Shown in pieces: positions 45,150 to 60,100 of a DNA stretch of 64,000 bases. The translations under genes were made by a program, and so were the position numbers. Origin of the DNA: Cinnamomum chago (taxonomy: Eukaryota; Streptophyta; Magnoliopsida; Laurales; Lauraceae); the NCBI GenBank assembly GCA_038049695.1, contig CP142452.1:79720501-79784500 (forward strand). The letters run 5' to 3'. The notes under the pieces were generated by a model. That model saw nothing but the letters and a program-made list of their open reading frames with translations, was not told the origin of the DNA and ran no database searches. The number at the start of each line of letters is the position of its first letter. Position 1 is the first letter of the stretch.

Positions 45150-48100
45150 ATGGCGAAGAAAACCGAGAGAGATACCAATCCCAATACCATACCTCTCTCC
45201 AGATTCGGCGTCTTGGTCGCGCAATTGGAATCGATCGTAGCTTCCGCTCGCCAGCAGCCTCCAGACGCTCTCCTCTGCTTCGATCTCCTCTCCGATCTCG
45301 TTTCCCTAATCGAAGAAGAGCCCAAGGTCAGTTCCATTCCCTCTCATCCAATATCCCCTTCCAAAACCCCTAATAACTTCAACCAACAACACATCACATT
45401 TCCACCCACAATTCCTTCCTCATAGACTTTCCTTTTTTGACACTAGTTGTAATATTCATTACATTGCAGGAATCTATCCTCTACAGCCAGAGGAAGTGCG
45501 AGGATGCCCTATTCTCTCTTCTCATTCTAGGCGCCCGTCGTCCAGTGCGGCGTCTCGCCTCCGTCGCGATGGGTAGAGTCATATTCAAAGGCGATGGCAT
45601 TTCAATTTACTCGAGAGCGAGCAGTCTCCAAGGATGGCTGTCGGATGGAAAGCGAAGCGAGCCTATGTCTTGTGCTGGTGCGTGTCTGAAACGTAGCAGT
45701 CATCATTTTCTACTTCTTACTTGCCTGTCAATTCTATTCTACGCGTGTATCACTTTATTCATTTCGTGGTTGTAGTTTGTTTTGTTTGTTGCCTGACTTG
45801 ATGCTTTATGTAACAATGCTCATCTTCTAACTGATAAGAGTGGCACTTTGTATCAAGTGCAAAGTTGATGATTACATGACGGTCCAGTAGCTGGTAATCA
45901 CTTTGTGCACCTTGTGGTTTCCACACATCCAGTGCAAAGTTTAATAAGTAAACGAATAAAGAACAATACAGGAATCCATCATGCTGGCATTACGTTGTTA
46001 TCAATTGTTTGTCATTGTCATCATCATTATCACCACATCTATTTTGGTCCTTTTTTGCAAATTCTTCCATATTTCTAGTCAACCCTATGTGTGACTGCGT
46101 TTTCAGTAGGTAATTTTCGATTGTGCACCTCATTTTCACTGATATAAAAAAATTCGTGCAACTAATTTTTTCTACACAGATTTATTAAGCTTATAGTACT
46201 CAGTTTTTGTTCCAGTGATTCGCAAACCATTTTCCTCAAAACATTTCCTTCAAAGTTTTATGTTATCGTTTGGTGGGTTTCTTGCTTGACTTATTAGAAC
46301 TGCGTTGAATGTGAATACTATACACCAAAATCTTCATCCTAGTTTACTGATGCTATTTATTTATTTGCATATTAACATTCATTTAAAAAGCTTCACAGTA
46401 TAAGAGAGAGATACTGAAAGGTCGAAAGCAAAAGTAGACCGTCAAAGTAGATTTCCGGTGTTATATTGTCCCCAGTCAAGGAAAACAATCAACAGCTCAA
46501 AGTAGACCTCTAATGGAGCCATCTCTTAAAACTATAACTCATTGTAATGACTTGGCAAGATCTTATAGCTGATAGTCTTTTCTATATTATAAATGTTCTT
46601 CTTTTGGCCATTGGGTCCTGACTCGATGAAGAATTGGAACCTGGCATAGCTGAGCTTTCCAACTATTATATATATATATATATCTATATAAAATCAAAGC
46701 CTTGTCCCAATTATGTTGGGTTTAGCTACATGAATTCTCTTTTGCCATTCCGGTCTATCATGGGCCAAATCCTTGGATAGGTTGCACTTTTTCATGTCTA
46801 TCTTTACTTGAGACAAGTGTATATATTTTGTTTATGCAACTTACTTTAAAGCCATTGGATTTTAAAGTGTCATGCGATCTCTCAAGTTTCGTATTCGCTA
46901 TTTCTCGATTCATCTGCCAACACTATATCATTTGTAAACGACATACTCCAAGGTTCCTCCTTCTTGAATATGAGCAATTAATTCATCCATAATCAGTGCA
47001 AATGGATAAGGCTTTATCACCTATTAGACTTGTCCAAACCATTTGAAACAAGTCTCTCTTAATTTATCACCTATCGATGTTACTCCTTAATGCTCCCGAA
47101 TGAGCTCATTTTTCTTATTCCGTCCTTCATAGTTTTACCATACATCCATCTCAATATTATTTTCTTTGCTACACTAATTTTTTACACGTGTTGTTTCCCT
47201 ATTGGCCTACATTTTGCTCCATAGGTGATGCAATACGGAAGATCAAGAGAGCCTCTGGGCCCACATGATGGACCCAGCCATCCAACTTAGTCCTTTGGGT
47301 TCAGCCCACAGACCCAATTGGCTGAGAGGCTATTGTGGCGTGCTTATTTTATCTTAAGTATAATTAGGGAATTGTTTCTTGTTTTTATTGTTTATTAGGA
47401 TTAATAACTTTCTATTTTAGAATCCCTATTACATTATATATATATAGAGAAGCCCTTCCTTCAATTGATAATAAGATTTTAGAGCTTCTCATCGGTTCTA
47501 TGGAGTGTGTCATAGTTGTGATTGTGCCCTATTGGCTGAATCCATCTTTGGATTCGATCAATCCTAAATGATATTGATCTATTATTCTGATCGCGGATCC
47601 GGGTTGTGCCAATAGGTCATAGTTGGTATAATCATTATCTTGCAAAAATTTTCCTTCAATCATGTTGGTATGAGCTAATCAATAAGCACTTTAGAAGCAA
47701 GTCTTTACTTCAACCATCCAACTCTTATCCTATAATGTTTGCTCTATTACTCTCTCCCAAAGTTTCGTGGTTTGATTTTATAAGTTTAATCGTACTATAA
47801 TTGGTGCAACTTTATGTATCTCCTTTATTCTCTCGTACTATAGGTCATGGTTGGAAAACTCTCCGAGTTGACTCTTGACTCTCTCGAGTCATCTCATTTT
47901 TCCAAGGGACTGAGTCTCATTTTAGTAAGTTGTTTGCATCTTGAACCATTTAATAGGCAAATCTAATTTTAAACTATTAAGGTTTATTTATAAGTAATTA
48001 TGCATGAAGTTTGGAGTCAGTAATTTAAAAATGATGACTGGAATGTAACTTAAAACTTATATTTTATCTTCTACATTTGATATTTGGACTAACAAATTAT

Positions 48101-51100
48101 GTAATATGCAGTATATCTTCTTTCATTTTTTTTTATTGTTGTACTTTTCTTGCATATATAGATTTGTTAATTTGAATTGATTATCATGAATGCATGTAAA
48201 TAAATATATTTTTATATTTTATTCATTATAAGCAATGGACTCATTTTTAAATTAAAAAAAAAAAACACGACTCTTCTAAGTCTCCGTGTCGACTTTATCC
48301 GAGTCAATCTTTCTGTATTGGACGAGTCGAGTCCGAGTCACGAGTTTTCTAACCTTGCTATAGGTATTACAACTCTTTTTTCTCCATTCATTTAGCATTT
48401 TATTTGTCTTTAATATAAGCCTGGTTAACCCAACCCATCCAATTTCTCCTAAGTATTTTCAAGACTTTGTTATAATGCCATTTGGTCCCATAATCTTTTC
48501 TGTCTTCATTCTTTCCAATGCTTTCCTCACTTCTGCAATCCTAATTCTACTGTAGAAGCCATGTCTTGCTAACTAAGGATCCTTTCTCATTCCTAAGTCT
48601 CCTATAAACTGTCATTTAAAAACTTGTTAAAATATTCTCTCCACATTTCTTTAATATAATTGTCCTTCACTAATCACCATTCTCTTTGTATATCTGACAC
48701 GATATAAGTCCTCGAAAATATCGTTATCTTCTTCTCTTATTCCCAACTTATTATTTAGGACTTTCCGTTACATACTGCTTTCTTAACTTCTTTCTTTTAC
48801 TTGTGATAGATTTCATACTTCTCGTATTTTTAATCCTCTGCCAAACTAGCAACTTCTTTTTCTCCCGAACAACTTCTTAAACTTCTACACTCTATCATTA
48901 AGTTTTTTTAAGTGTTTTTTTTTTCCTTTGCCTCTCGAACACCTCTTTCGCAACCGTTCTAGTACAGTCAACCGTTTGGTTCCACATCATCATAGTTCGC
49001 TCTCCAAATTCCATTTCCCTCTTGACTGCCTTTTGCTTATACATTGTTGTCCTTTCCCCTTTCAAGTCCTCCACTTGTTTTAGGGCACCTTTTATTTAAT
49101 ACCAGTGTTTTTTAATGCAAATATATCTAACTACTCTCTTATATTGTGTAGTTGAACTTTCTCTAGGAATAACCTTGCAGTCTTTTATGAGCTAGTCGGT
49201 ATATTTTCTTAGTGGAAAAAAGGCCATCCAAATCCCATCATTTCTACTCTTATAGGTATTTTTTAAAATTGATGTTTGCTATTATAACTTATAAGGTCAA
49301 AATGTCAACACAAATTCTAAGATAGTGTCTCACAAATTATTCCTTTCTCCAAATATTGTCCTCCATACACTCTCTTACACCCTTTACTATTGTTTCTTAC
49401 ATGCCTATTTAATTCCCCTCCTAGGAAATTCTTTTCACTAATTGGAATTGCTTATACTAAACATCTATCTCCTTCCAAAATTGTCTCCTGGCACTTTCAT
49501 CTAGTCCTGCTTGTGGTGCATAGGCACTAAGGATTTGAATTATTTCTTCTTATAACACTAACATAGTTGCTCTAAGTCTATTACTAATTTTTTTACCCCT
49601 GCAATCTTTTCTTTCAAATCCTTATTTATTACTACTACTGCTACTATATTTCTCGCATTGTACTTTCCAGTTTAATAGAGTTGTAGCCATTAGTGAGCTC
49701 TTTAGCTTTATCTCCTTTCCACTTTGTTTCCTACAGGCAGGCACTTTAACTCTTTGTCTTTTCATTATATCGACCAACTCCATGCTTTTTACTTGTCAAA
49801 ATTCAAGTTGAGTCCTTGTTTTCTTCTGGACTAACTTCTTTATTTGCACTCTTTCAGATTTATGTTGTAACCCTTGCCTACTTTGCATTCAACTTGTAGT
49901 CGTGACAAAAGTTTTACGCTGGCAACCTACCTAACACAACCCTCTTCTTATATCCGGGCCTGTGATTGTGACTGATAATTACAGCACACTGGCGGAGTTA
50001 TATATATACATATAATTTCAATTGATATCTTTTGGAGTTACAACTTACATGGGACTTGAACCTCTGGAAAATGTAGTGTGTAATGATCAACCCATTTCAA
50101 CATGTGAGGCCATGCAGACTCTTGTTTCAGGGACTTAAGTGTGTTGACTTGATGGGCCTTTTATCTATGTGGATGAGACCTGTTTGGGTTTGTATTCATT
50201 TCTGAATTGTGTACTTGTACAAATATGAATCAAAGTTCAGAGTTTCCAATCTTGTTTTGCATGGCACATCATTGGTATGAATCACCCAATTGGAGAGCCC
50301 TTTTATGGAATTGGAGGCTTGGCAAATTACACATTTCCACAGCGTTTGTAGTTGGTGCTATGAGTTCTGATTGTTTATTTGATTTTTTCTCTCATATCCA
50401 TTTGAAAGATGTAGGTTAAATATCTATCTCTAATAAGATGCTCATGATTTCATCATCAAGGAAGGTTTAATTTACTCTGCAGCTTTGTGTTCCTACAAAT
50501 CTTATTTTCTTGTCTCCTATTCTGGAAAATGTTCTATAGGTGCAGCACAATGCTTAGGTGAATTATACCGACTTTTTGGGCGGAGGATTACTTCTGGGCT
50601 GACCGAAACAACCAGTATTGCAGCGAAATTAATGAAATTCCATGAGGTATTACCTCTCAAATAGATCTCTTTCATTTATGTCGTGCTTTTAGTACCGGTA
50701 GTAGGTGCTTATTCTCGCACCAGGAGGTTGCGGGATTGGGTGGCATTACATGTAACAAAATCTATCATTTTATCCACTTTAAGTTATATATATTGTTTTT
50801 CTTTCCAAAAGAAGTTATTTATTGTGTTTTACTTAATTCTTTTGCAATACCTCAATCCTCGTCATATGATGAACCTTTTGAATTGTTCTCAATAATGAAC
50901 ATTAGGAAATTGGTTCATAAAATACAATGCTGTGTATATACTTTTTTTGTTATGAACAAAAGTGGTGTTTATTTGTAACATAGGAACTTTGCCCGTTTGG
51001 CAATTTACTAGGTTAGTAAAAGTAATGTAAAGCCTCCATTTTTTAGGCAAGGGGTCACATCAAAATAACACATCTTCAAAATTCCCTTATTTTTAAAAAA

Positions 51101-54100
51101 TAAAGTAAAAAAAAAAAACCTCCTTTATCCTCAAAATGACAAAAAAAACCACTTTTTACATAAAAAGTCAAAAAGATTCTCTACCAATCCACTAAAGACA
51201 AAATACCATCATAATCCCCTTATATTTTATTTTCTCTTGATTTGATGCTTTGCATCACTTTTAGTTTAATAGGAAATTGCCAAACGGGACTGTACCTGTA
51301 ATTTTGAAGAGGAAGGAGGAGAGAAGGGGGTTGGGTGTGGGTGCGGGGCGGGGGGTTGTATTTTCTATGATAATGTATATGTACAATTGTGGTTGCCCCA
51401 CCTGAGCAACTACAACTGTATGCTTCTCTTTTCCTAATGTTTTTCTCTTCTCCATTATCTTCTGCTTTTCTTGTACTTCTGATGAGGAAACCCTACACTG
51501 TCATGAATCCATTCATCCAACTTGGTATCAGAGCATCTCAAGTGGAAGGAGACTGTATGAAACTTCTGTAAGATTTAGATTGAAAGATTAAACTATCTTA
51601 TGGGTGGTGGCCCCAGATTTGTTGAATCTCAGAGAGGAGGGTGGATTGGTTGCATGTGTTAAACAGGCGAGGCCCAAAGCCCATCAGTAGTCAAATGCTA
51701 TATCTCACGTGGAATTGATTTGGGTCAATATTGTGACAGCTGTAGCCTTCCTAACTTAGAATAGCAATTGTTGTAATTAGTTGTTTTCCTAACTTAGGTT
51801 AATGATTGATATAATTAGATTGTTTTCCTTTCTTAGAGCCTTAATTAAAGGCATGTAAATACCTATATATTGATGGACAATCTCCATAGAAAGACAGACA
51901 AAGTGAATACATTCTCAAGAGTATTCAAACTCTTTTCTGTGATCGTGAATTTGTCATGGTATCAGAGCAAGGTTAAATCTCTTCTAGTCTTCTTCGAATC
52001 TTGGTGATAATAGTCATTGGCATCCTGTCCTTGATTATTCGTGCATGTTAACATAGTTTTTCAAGAACATCTTGAAGTTTGATCTCTATGGCTCACCACA
52101 GATCAGCCCAAGTTTATCACAGACATCATTCTATCTTGATCGACAGTTGAATCAGAGTCTTGTTGATGTTTGTTTGACTCAGCAGAGAAATCAGAGAACA
52201 GATCTTGGTTCTGGGAACCATTCTCGTCAGTAATTTGGAGCAACTCATCAGGGGCCCACCTCTGATCAGCACTGCAGTAATAGCAGAACCTCCCATCTTG
52301 GTCGACCACTTATCCTGGAATTCTTGGACATTTTTTCAGCATTTTTCGATCATCAGAGGTAGGCCATATACCATTTTTTTTGGTATTTTAGTTTTGTCCA
52401 ACAGATTTCATCTCAGCCATTCAAAATTGTGGATTTTGATCCGTTTTGCATAAGACCACTTCCAATAGCTGCGAAAATAGTCTACCTTTCCATCCCTTGT
52501 CGTTGATCTGTCTAGAGATCAATTGGTGGGGCCCATGTGCTGATCTGCTCCTGAAATCAAGGCCGTTTTTTACCTACTGCCTCTTTTTTTATTGCTGGTT
52601 GCTGCTATTTTCTTCTCTGTTTGCTGTTTGCTGCTGTTTTCTTCTCTGTTTGCTGTCTTGATCCGTTATTTTGGCCAATATCAACGTTGAGATGGAAAAA
52701 TCTGAGGTTACCTTGATCAAGTTCACGGGAAAAAATTACCCCGCTTGGTCTTTTCAGTTCCAAATCTACCTTGAAGCTAAGGAATTATGGGGATATATTT
52801 CTGGTTCTGAACCTATACCTACTGAGGATGAGAAGATCTCCTCTTGGCATACTAAAGATGCCAAAATCAAAACCTGGATTCTGGGATCTGTTGAGTCTCA
52901 TCTGATAATGAACCTCAAACCCTACCCCACTTATAAGGACATGTGGGAGTATTTGCGGCAAGTGTACCATCAAGATAACTCTGCTCGTCAATTTCACCTT
53001 GAATGTGCGATTGCTGAATATGCACAAGGAACCTTGTCGATTCAAGACTACTATTCGGGATTCCGGACCCTATGGTCGGAATACGATAGTATTAAGTATG
53101 CAGGTGTGGCTGCCAACGTTTTGATTGTCATTTGTGATCTTCAGGCCTCTAGTCAGCGGGATCAATTTTTAATGAAATTACGGAATGAATATGATAGTGT
53201 CCGCTCTGCCTTGATGAATCGGACACCTCTACCTTCCTTGGCTGTCTGCTTGAATGAACTCTTACGCGAGGAACAGCGCATGGCAACCTCGGCCCATATA
53301 GCTCAACAAAAGACAACCTCGGCCCATATAGCTCAACAAAAGACTGAGACCTATTCAGTCGCGTTCTCAGCTAATAAAGCTTCTCAACCTCTGCTACGAG
53401 ACTTGAGCAAAACCCAATGCTACAGTTGTCAGAAATTTGGGCATCTTGCATCTCAATGCAAACAGAAAGTCTGCAGTTACTGTAAAAAGTCGAGACATAT
53501 CATTTCTGAATGTCGCCGCCGTCCACCACGTCCGTCGACACAGTATCAGACTTCCCAGTCTCCGGCTCCGCAATATCGGACTCCACAGTCTCAGACTCCG
53601 CATGCTTATGTGGCTTCCTCGGTTATGCCTATTCCTACATCAGCACCTCCACAGCCTGGGCCCTCATCATCTCTCACTCCTGAATTGGTTCAACAAATGA
53701 TTATTAATGCCCTCTCTACTTTTGGTCTCTCAGGTAAGTCCCCTTCATCTTCTACTTGGTTCCTTGATTCCGGGGCGTCTAATCATATGACGTATTCCCG
53801 CACCCCTCTCTCCAATATGACCAGTTACAATGACCATCTTCAAATACAAACTGCTGACGGCGGACATGTTCCTATTACTGCTATCGGAGATATCCCTGGT
53901 CCCATCCCATTGAGAAATGTTTACCTTTGTCCTAATTTAACTTCCAACCTATTGTCCGTCGGGCAACTTGTTGAAAATAATTGTAACATCTCTTTTTCTT
54001 CTTCTGGTTGTGTTGTGCAGGACCAGATGTCCGGGAAGGAGATCGCGAGGGGACCTAAGTGTGGACGCTTATTTCTGCTGGAGTTTTCTAAATTTTCTAG

Positions 54101-57100
54101 GAATCAATTCGACAATAATGTGTTTTGTTTTTCTCTTAGAGATAATTGCCGGTTGTGGCATAATAGACTCGGACATCCTAATTCCAAGGCTTTGTCTCTT
54201 ATGTTAAATTCTGGTTTATTAAATAAATCTATTGGTTTATCTTCTTGTATGCCTTTTGATTGTGCTACTTGTAAAATGGGAAAGAGCAAAACTCTTCCGT
54301 TTCCTCATTCCATTTCACACACCTCTCAGTGTTTTGATTTAGTTCATAGTGATGTATGGGGAATTGCTCCAGCTCTTTCCCACGCTCACTACAAATATTT
54401 TGTGACTTTTATTGATGATTTCAGTCGGTTCACATGGGTCTACTTTCTGCATTCAAAATCTGATGTTTTTAATGTTTTTAAAATCTTTGTAGCTTATGTT
54501 GAGAATCAATTTTCCACCTGCATTAAAATCTTGCGATCTGATTCAGGCAGAGAATTTGTATCCTCTGATTTTCAACGGTTTTTGCAAAACAAAGGTATTA
54601 TTTCTCAAAGATCTTGTCCTTATACTCCCCAGCAGAATGGAATCGCTGAAAGGAAAAATAGACATCTCCTTGATGTCACTCGTTCCCTTCTTCTTGAATC
54701 ATCGGTTCCTACCCGTTTTTGGGTTGAGGCACTGGCTACGGCAGCTCATCTTATCAATCGTATGCCATCAACCTCCATTGAGAATCAAAGCCCATATTAC
54801 CGATTGTACAAGACCTCTCCATCCTATGATGATCTTCATGTTTTTGGCTCCATTTGTTTCGTGCACTTGCATCCTTCTGAGAGGACAAAACTAACGGCAC
54901 AATCAGCTCAGTGTGTGTTTTTAGGTTATGCACCCTTCCAGAAGGGGTTTCTTTGTTATGATCCTCACATTCGTCGTTTACGTACCTCTAGGAATGTCGT
55001 TTTCTTTGAACAACAGTAATTGTTTCAAAAACACATTGATCCTCCTGACTCTTTGGTGTGTTTACCTGGTTTTTCTGACAACACCTCAGTTGTTCGTTTT
55101 AATCCTAACTTTGTGTATCACAGACAGAACAGAGAAGCGCCTCCCAGGGATCCCCCTCCTGATCTTCCTCCGGCATCCGGTCCACCTCAGGCACTTGGTC
55201 CATCTGGCCCTCCTTCATTGCGTCGCTCCACTCGCATTTCGGTCCCACCCGACCGCTATGGGTTCTCCCATACTGTAGAAGATAACTCATGAAATAAATA
55301 GGCCCATGTACACTAATCTAGGCCCATGTAGAATATCCCACGTGTGGGATTGGGATAAATCTTATATAGCTTGTATCATAGATATACTTCTATGTATAGA
55401 GATTAGGATTCCTTTTATCTTTATTTCCTTAATTGCTGATTGTAATTAGCTTGTAATTGCTGCTGATTAACAGCTTGTAATTGGGTAAATTCTATTATAA
55501 AATGGATAGTCGATGCTCTGTTATGAGATCAACTTTCCCCCCCCAAACTCTTCTCTCATTGCATGATCATCAGATCTTAACATGGTATCAGAGCCTATAC
55601 TGATCGTGGGAAATTATTAAAGACTAGCTGTTTTGAGAGAACTCTTGGGAAAAGCCAACAGATCAAGGATCTGTAATCTTGCAATCAACTAGATCAGGGA
55701 TCTGACGCTTCTTTCGGCAACCAGACGGAGGAAACAGACGTCTGTGATGATATGATCACCAGTGGCCCACCTGCGATCATCATGGCATGTCACAAATTCC
55801 TCACAGTGGTGGTCGACTCTCTCTCCTGGTAATTTTGAAGATTTTTTCAACATTTTTCCAAGATCAGAGGTAGGTCATTTGCCCCGATTTGTGATTTTAC
55901 AGTTTTTTAGGATAGTTTTGATTACAGCCGTACAAAATCTTGGATTGTGGATGGATCTTGATGAATCTTGTCTTGCTGGAAAGATATTTTGAGTCTCCTT
56001 GAACCTTGTAGATCTGATTCTCAATCAGATCCAGCTGTGGGCCACACGCAGGGATTTAGAGGTCCAAATCCAGGTCGCCTGGACCTATATTTTTTGTGAA
56101 AGCCTCTGATCAACTGTGGCCCATCTCTGATCAACTTTGAATCACCAAGTAGCCTTCACAGTTGGGATCGCCAGTCCTTATGGAGTATTCTAAGGATTTT
56201 TATGGATTTTTTTCTCACCATTTGAGGTAGGTTTCATCAGATTCTTCCTCTGTCGATTTTGATATTTCTGTATCAAATAGATTTCATCACAGCTGTCCAG
56301 ATTTGTGGATCTGTATCCAATCCTCATCACCCTTGGACTAGAGGAAGTACTTTTGGACTCCTTCCAGAGATTCTAACATGATCTGTGATTAGATCATTTT
56401 GTGGGGTCCACGCACAGCTCCTGCCTCCAAAATCAAGGTCGCCTGGGTGCTTTATTGGGCCTGTTTGTGCTGTCTGCTGCTGGATTGCTCATCAGACACC
56501 TCCTCTGCTGTTTTAGCACACTTCTAGCAAGGTTCTAGCCGATTCAATCAAATTAACACAGATTCCAGCAGATTCCCTTGCTGTTTTAGCAGACTTCATC
56601 TTCTCTGCTCCTTTCTGCTTCACTGTTTAGTATATTTCTTGGTACTACTTGCTGCTGCCGCCATCACTGCTGTGTGCATATTTGCTATTGCTGTAGCTGT
56701 TTGCTGTTGCTGCTCTTAGTCCTTGGTTGCTCCATGACTCCAGCCCCAATTCAAGAACCAATTCAGAATATGGTGACATCAGCTTACGCATCTATGGGCT
56801 TTCATGTTGGTCGGTATCATCCTCATTCTCCTCTAGCATTCCCTGCTTTTCATTCATCAGTCTCTTTATCTTCCTTCATCACCCCCTTCACATGGTTTCT
56901 AGATTCAGGAGTATCGAACCACATGACTTCTGTAGAAAGTAGCTTTACAACCTCTCACCCTTACCTTGGCAAAGACAAAATTACCACTGCTAATGGAGAC
57001 CAATTAATCATCTCTGGAATTGGTACCATTACTTTATCTGGTGTCTCTGGCCAGTCTCTTCACCTTCCCAATGTCTACTTTGTTCCCAAATTATCAGCCA

Positions 57101-60100
57101 ATTTACTTTCTGTCGGACAACTTATTGATGATGGGTACCATATTAACTTTTCTTCCACTGGTTGTGTCATACAGGGGCGGCAAACTGGGAAGGTGATCGC
57201 GACGGGGAGTAAACATGGTCGACTGTTTCTGCTGGACATTGAACATCACTCGCTCGTTTCTTCTTCTTATCCTAAGTTAGATAAATTGTGGACAGTATGG
57301 CATAGTCGTCTTGGTCATGTGAGCAATGCTTCTTTACTTTCCCTATTTAAAATTGGTTGTTTAGAACCCACTTTTGATACTCACATGATGTCCTCTTTAC
57401 TTCAATCTAAGTGTGAAACGTGTTGTTTGAGTAAGAGTCATATCTTGCCTTTTCCTATTCATAGTTCTCGTGCTTTATCATCTTTTGATATTATTCACAC
57501 TGATGTTTGGGGAATTGCACCCACCTTGAGTAGGACAGGCTTTAAGTATTATGTGACCTTCATTGATGATCATTCCCGTTTCACTTGGATTTATTTCATG
57601 CGCTTCAAGTCTGAAGTCCTTTCTCTTTTTCAAAAGTTTTACAAAATGGTTCAAACACAATTTCAAAAAGAAATAAAAATTCTTAGGTCTGGCTCCGGTG
57701 GAGAATACATGTCCCATGATTTTTCTGCCTTCCTTTCTGATAAAGGAATTCTTCACCAAAAATCCTGCCCTCATACTCCACAGCAAAATGGTGTTGCGGA
57801 GAGGAAGAACAGACATATTCTTGAAACTGTTCGTTCTCTCCTCCTTGCATCCTTAGTTCCTCCCACCTTTTGGTGTGATGCTGCACAAACTGCTGTTTAT
57901 CTCCTCAATCGTCATCCTAGCTCTGTTCTAGGAAAGACTACTCCTTATGAAACTCTCTTTGGTCATGCCCCTTCATATTCTCACTTACGAGTGTTTGGCT
58001 GCCTGTGCTTTGTTCATCTTCCACCTACAGAGCGCACTAAGTTGTCTCCTCAGGCTGCCAAATGTATCTTTTTAGGTTACAGTACTGCACACAAGGGATT
58101 TCTGTGTTATGATCAATCCGAAAAACGCATGCGAATATCTCGTAATGTGATCTTCTTGGAAAACATTCCTTTCTTTTCTTTGCGATTGGATACTCACCCT
58201 GTTGCTGTGTCTTATATGCCGCACTTCCCCGCGACTTCTCCACCTCCTATTACCAATATCTATGTTCGTCGTAACACAGTTCCTCCTGTGGGGACTCCCT
58301 CTCCTGATCCTCTTCCAGTGCCACCTACTGCACCCTCAAGTATTAATGCTTCTTCTGATAATATCATACCCCTGCGACGCTCTAGTCGTCCTTCAGTTAC
58401 CCCTGACCGTTATGGTTTTCCTGCTCTTTTCACTTCTTTGGATAATGCTCCTATACCCACCTCATATTCACAGGCCTCGAAGATTGCTTATTGGCAGGAT
58501 GCTATGAATGAGGAGTTGCTTGCTCTAGAAGCAAACAAAACATGGGAGTTGGTACCGGCCCCTGATGGTGCATCTGTAATCGGCAGTAAATGGATCTATT
58601 CCATAAAAGTTCACTCTGATGGGAGTCTTGACCGCTACAAAGCCAGATTAGTTGCACAGGGTTATAAGCAGGAATATGGGATTGACTATGAGAAGACCTT
58701 TGCACCAGTGGCTAAAATGACAACTGTTCGCACTCTCCTTTGTGTAGCTGCAGCCCGCAACTGGCCCCTATGGCAAATGGATGTCAAAAATGCCTTTCTG
58801 CATGGCGACTTGCGTGAGACTGTGTATTTAAAACCACCTCCGGGATATGCTTGTCCTCCACAACATGTTTGTAAATTGAAGAAAGCTCTTTATGGGCTCA
58901 AGCAGGCTCCCAGGGCTTGGTTTGATAAATTTCGGACAGCTATCCTTCAAGCTGGCTTTCGCCAGAGTCACTCTGATAGTTCCCTCTTCATCAGATGGAC
59001 TCCGAAAGGCTTCACATTTCTCTTAGTCTATGTTGATGATATGATTCTTAGTGGCAATGATGTTGCTGGCATTAGGGATCTCAAACTTCATCTTACTCGC
59101 CACTTCAGAATGAAGGATCTTGGTCCTCTCACTTACTTTCTGGGGCTTGAGTTTGTGCGTAACAAATCTGGCATTCGGGTCCATCAGCGCAAATATGCTA
59201 CAGATTTGATTAATTCGGCAAGGCTTGATGATGCTCACACGGTTGATACGCCTATGGAATTGAACAACAAACTCAGTTCGAATGATGGCCCTCCCCTGGA
59301 TGATCCCTCTATTTTCTGGCGGATAGTTGGTAGTTTGCTCTACTTAACTATGACTCGGCCAGATATTTCTCATGCTGTTCATACGGTTAGCCAGTTTGTT
59401 AGCAATCCCCACAAATCTCACCTTGCAGCGGCTTTACGCATACTCCGCTATGTTAAAGGCACTCTTCACCATGGTCTATTCTACTCTTCGGGTACTTCTT
59501 TGTGCTTATCTGCTTATGCTGATGCCGACTGGGCTGGGTGTCCCGATTATCGGCGCTCTACTACTGGATGGTGTATGTTTCTTGGGGATTCTCTCATTTC
59601 GTGGAAGTGCAAGAAGCAAACCACCGTTTCGAAGTCTTCGGCCGAGGCAGAATATCGGGCAATGTCCTCTGCTAGTGCCGAAATCATCTGGCTACGCCGT
59701 CTTTTGTGTGAATTCGGTGTTCTCCTTGGTCGTTCTACACCTCTTCATGGTGACAACACTAGTGCTACCAGAATTGCTAACAATCCAGTCTTTCATGAAA
59801 GGACGAAACACATTGAGATTGATTGTCACTTCATCCGTCAGCACGTCGTTACTGAGAAGATATCCCTTCCTCATGTCTCTACTCTTAACCAGTTGGCGGA
59901 TATCTTTACCAAGGCTCTTCCCAAAACGCGTCATCATGATCTTACTTCCAAATTGATGTTTTCTGCATCACCACATCAATTTGAGGGGGAGTGTAGAAGA
60001 TAACTCATGAAATAAATAGGCCCATGTACACTAATCTAGGCCCATGTAGAATATCCCACGTGTGGGATTGGGATAAATCTTATACAGCTTGTATCATAGA

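Larger units (their letters stand above)
46690..49960 (-). mobile_element. RTE-clade LINE, near full length but decayed, in SWEETIE intron 2
   Basis: Many blocks align with the RTE copy at 16390-17870: the 3' end (AAAGCCTTGTCCCAATTATG at 46693), the FADD region (about 46850-47010), the C-terminus (47030-47225 and 47612-47740) and upstream RT (48366 on). Sequence further right appears to cover the endonuclease part up to about 49960. The 3' end blocks are out of normal order, which indicates a rearrangement. It is interrupted by a solo LTR and a hAT MITE and carries many frame breaks. It lies antisense to SWEETIE. Confidence 0.75.

Noticed and set aside
45002-45373. Longer overlapping frames across SWEETIE exon 1
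   Set aside because: Codon phase and family match support the frame starting at 45150. The others run through the TATA box and intron 1.
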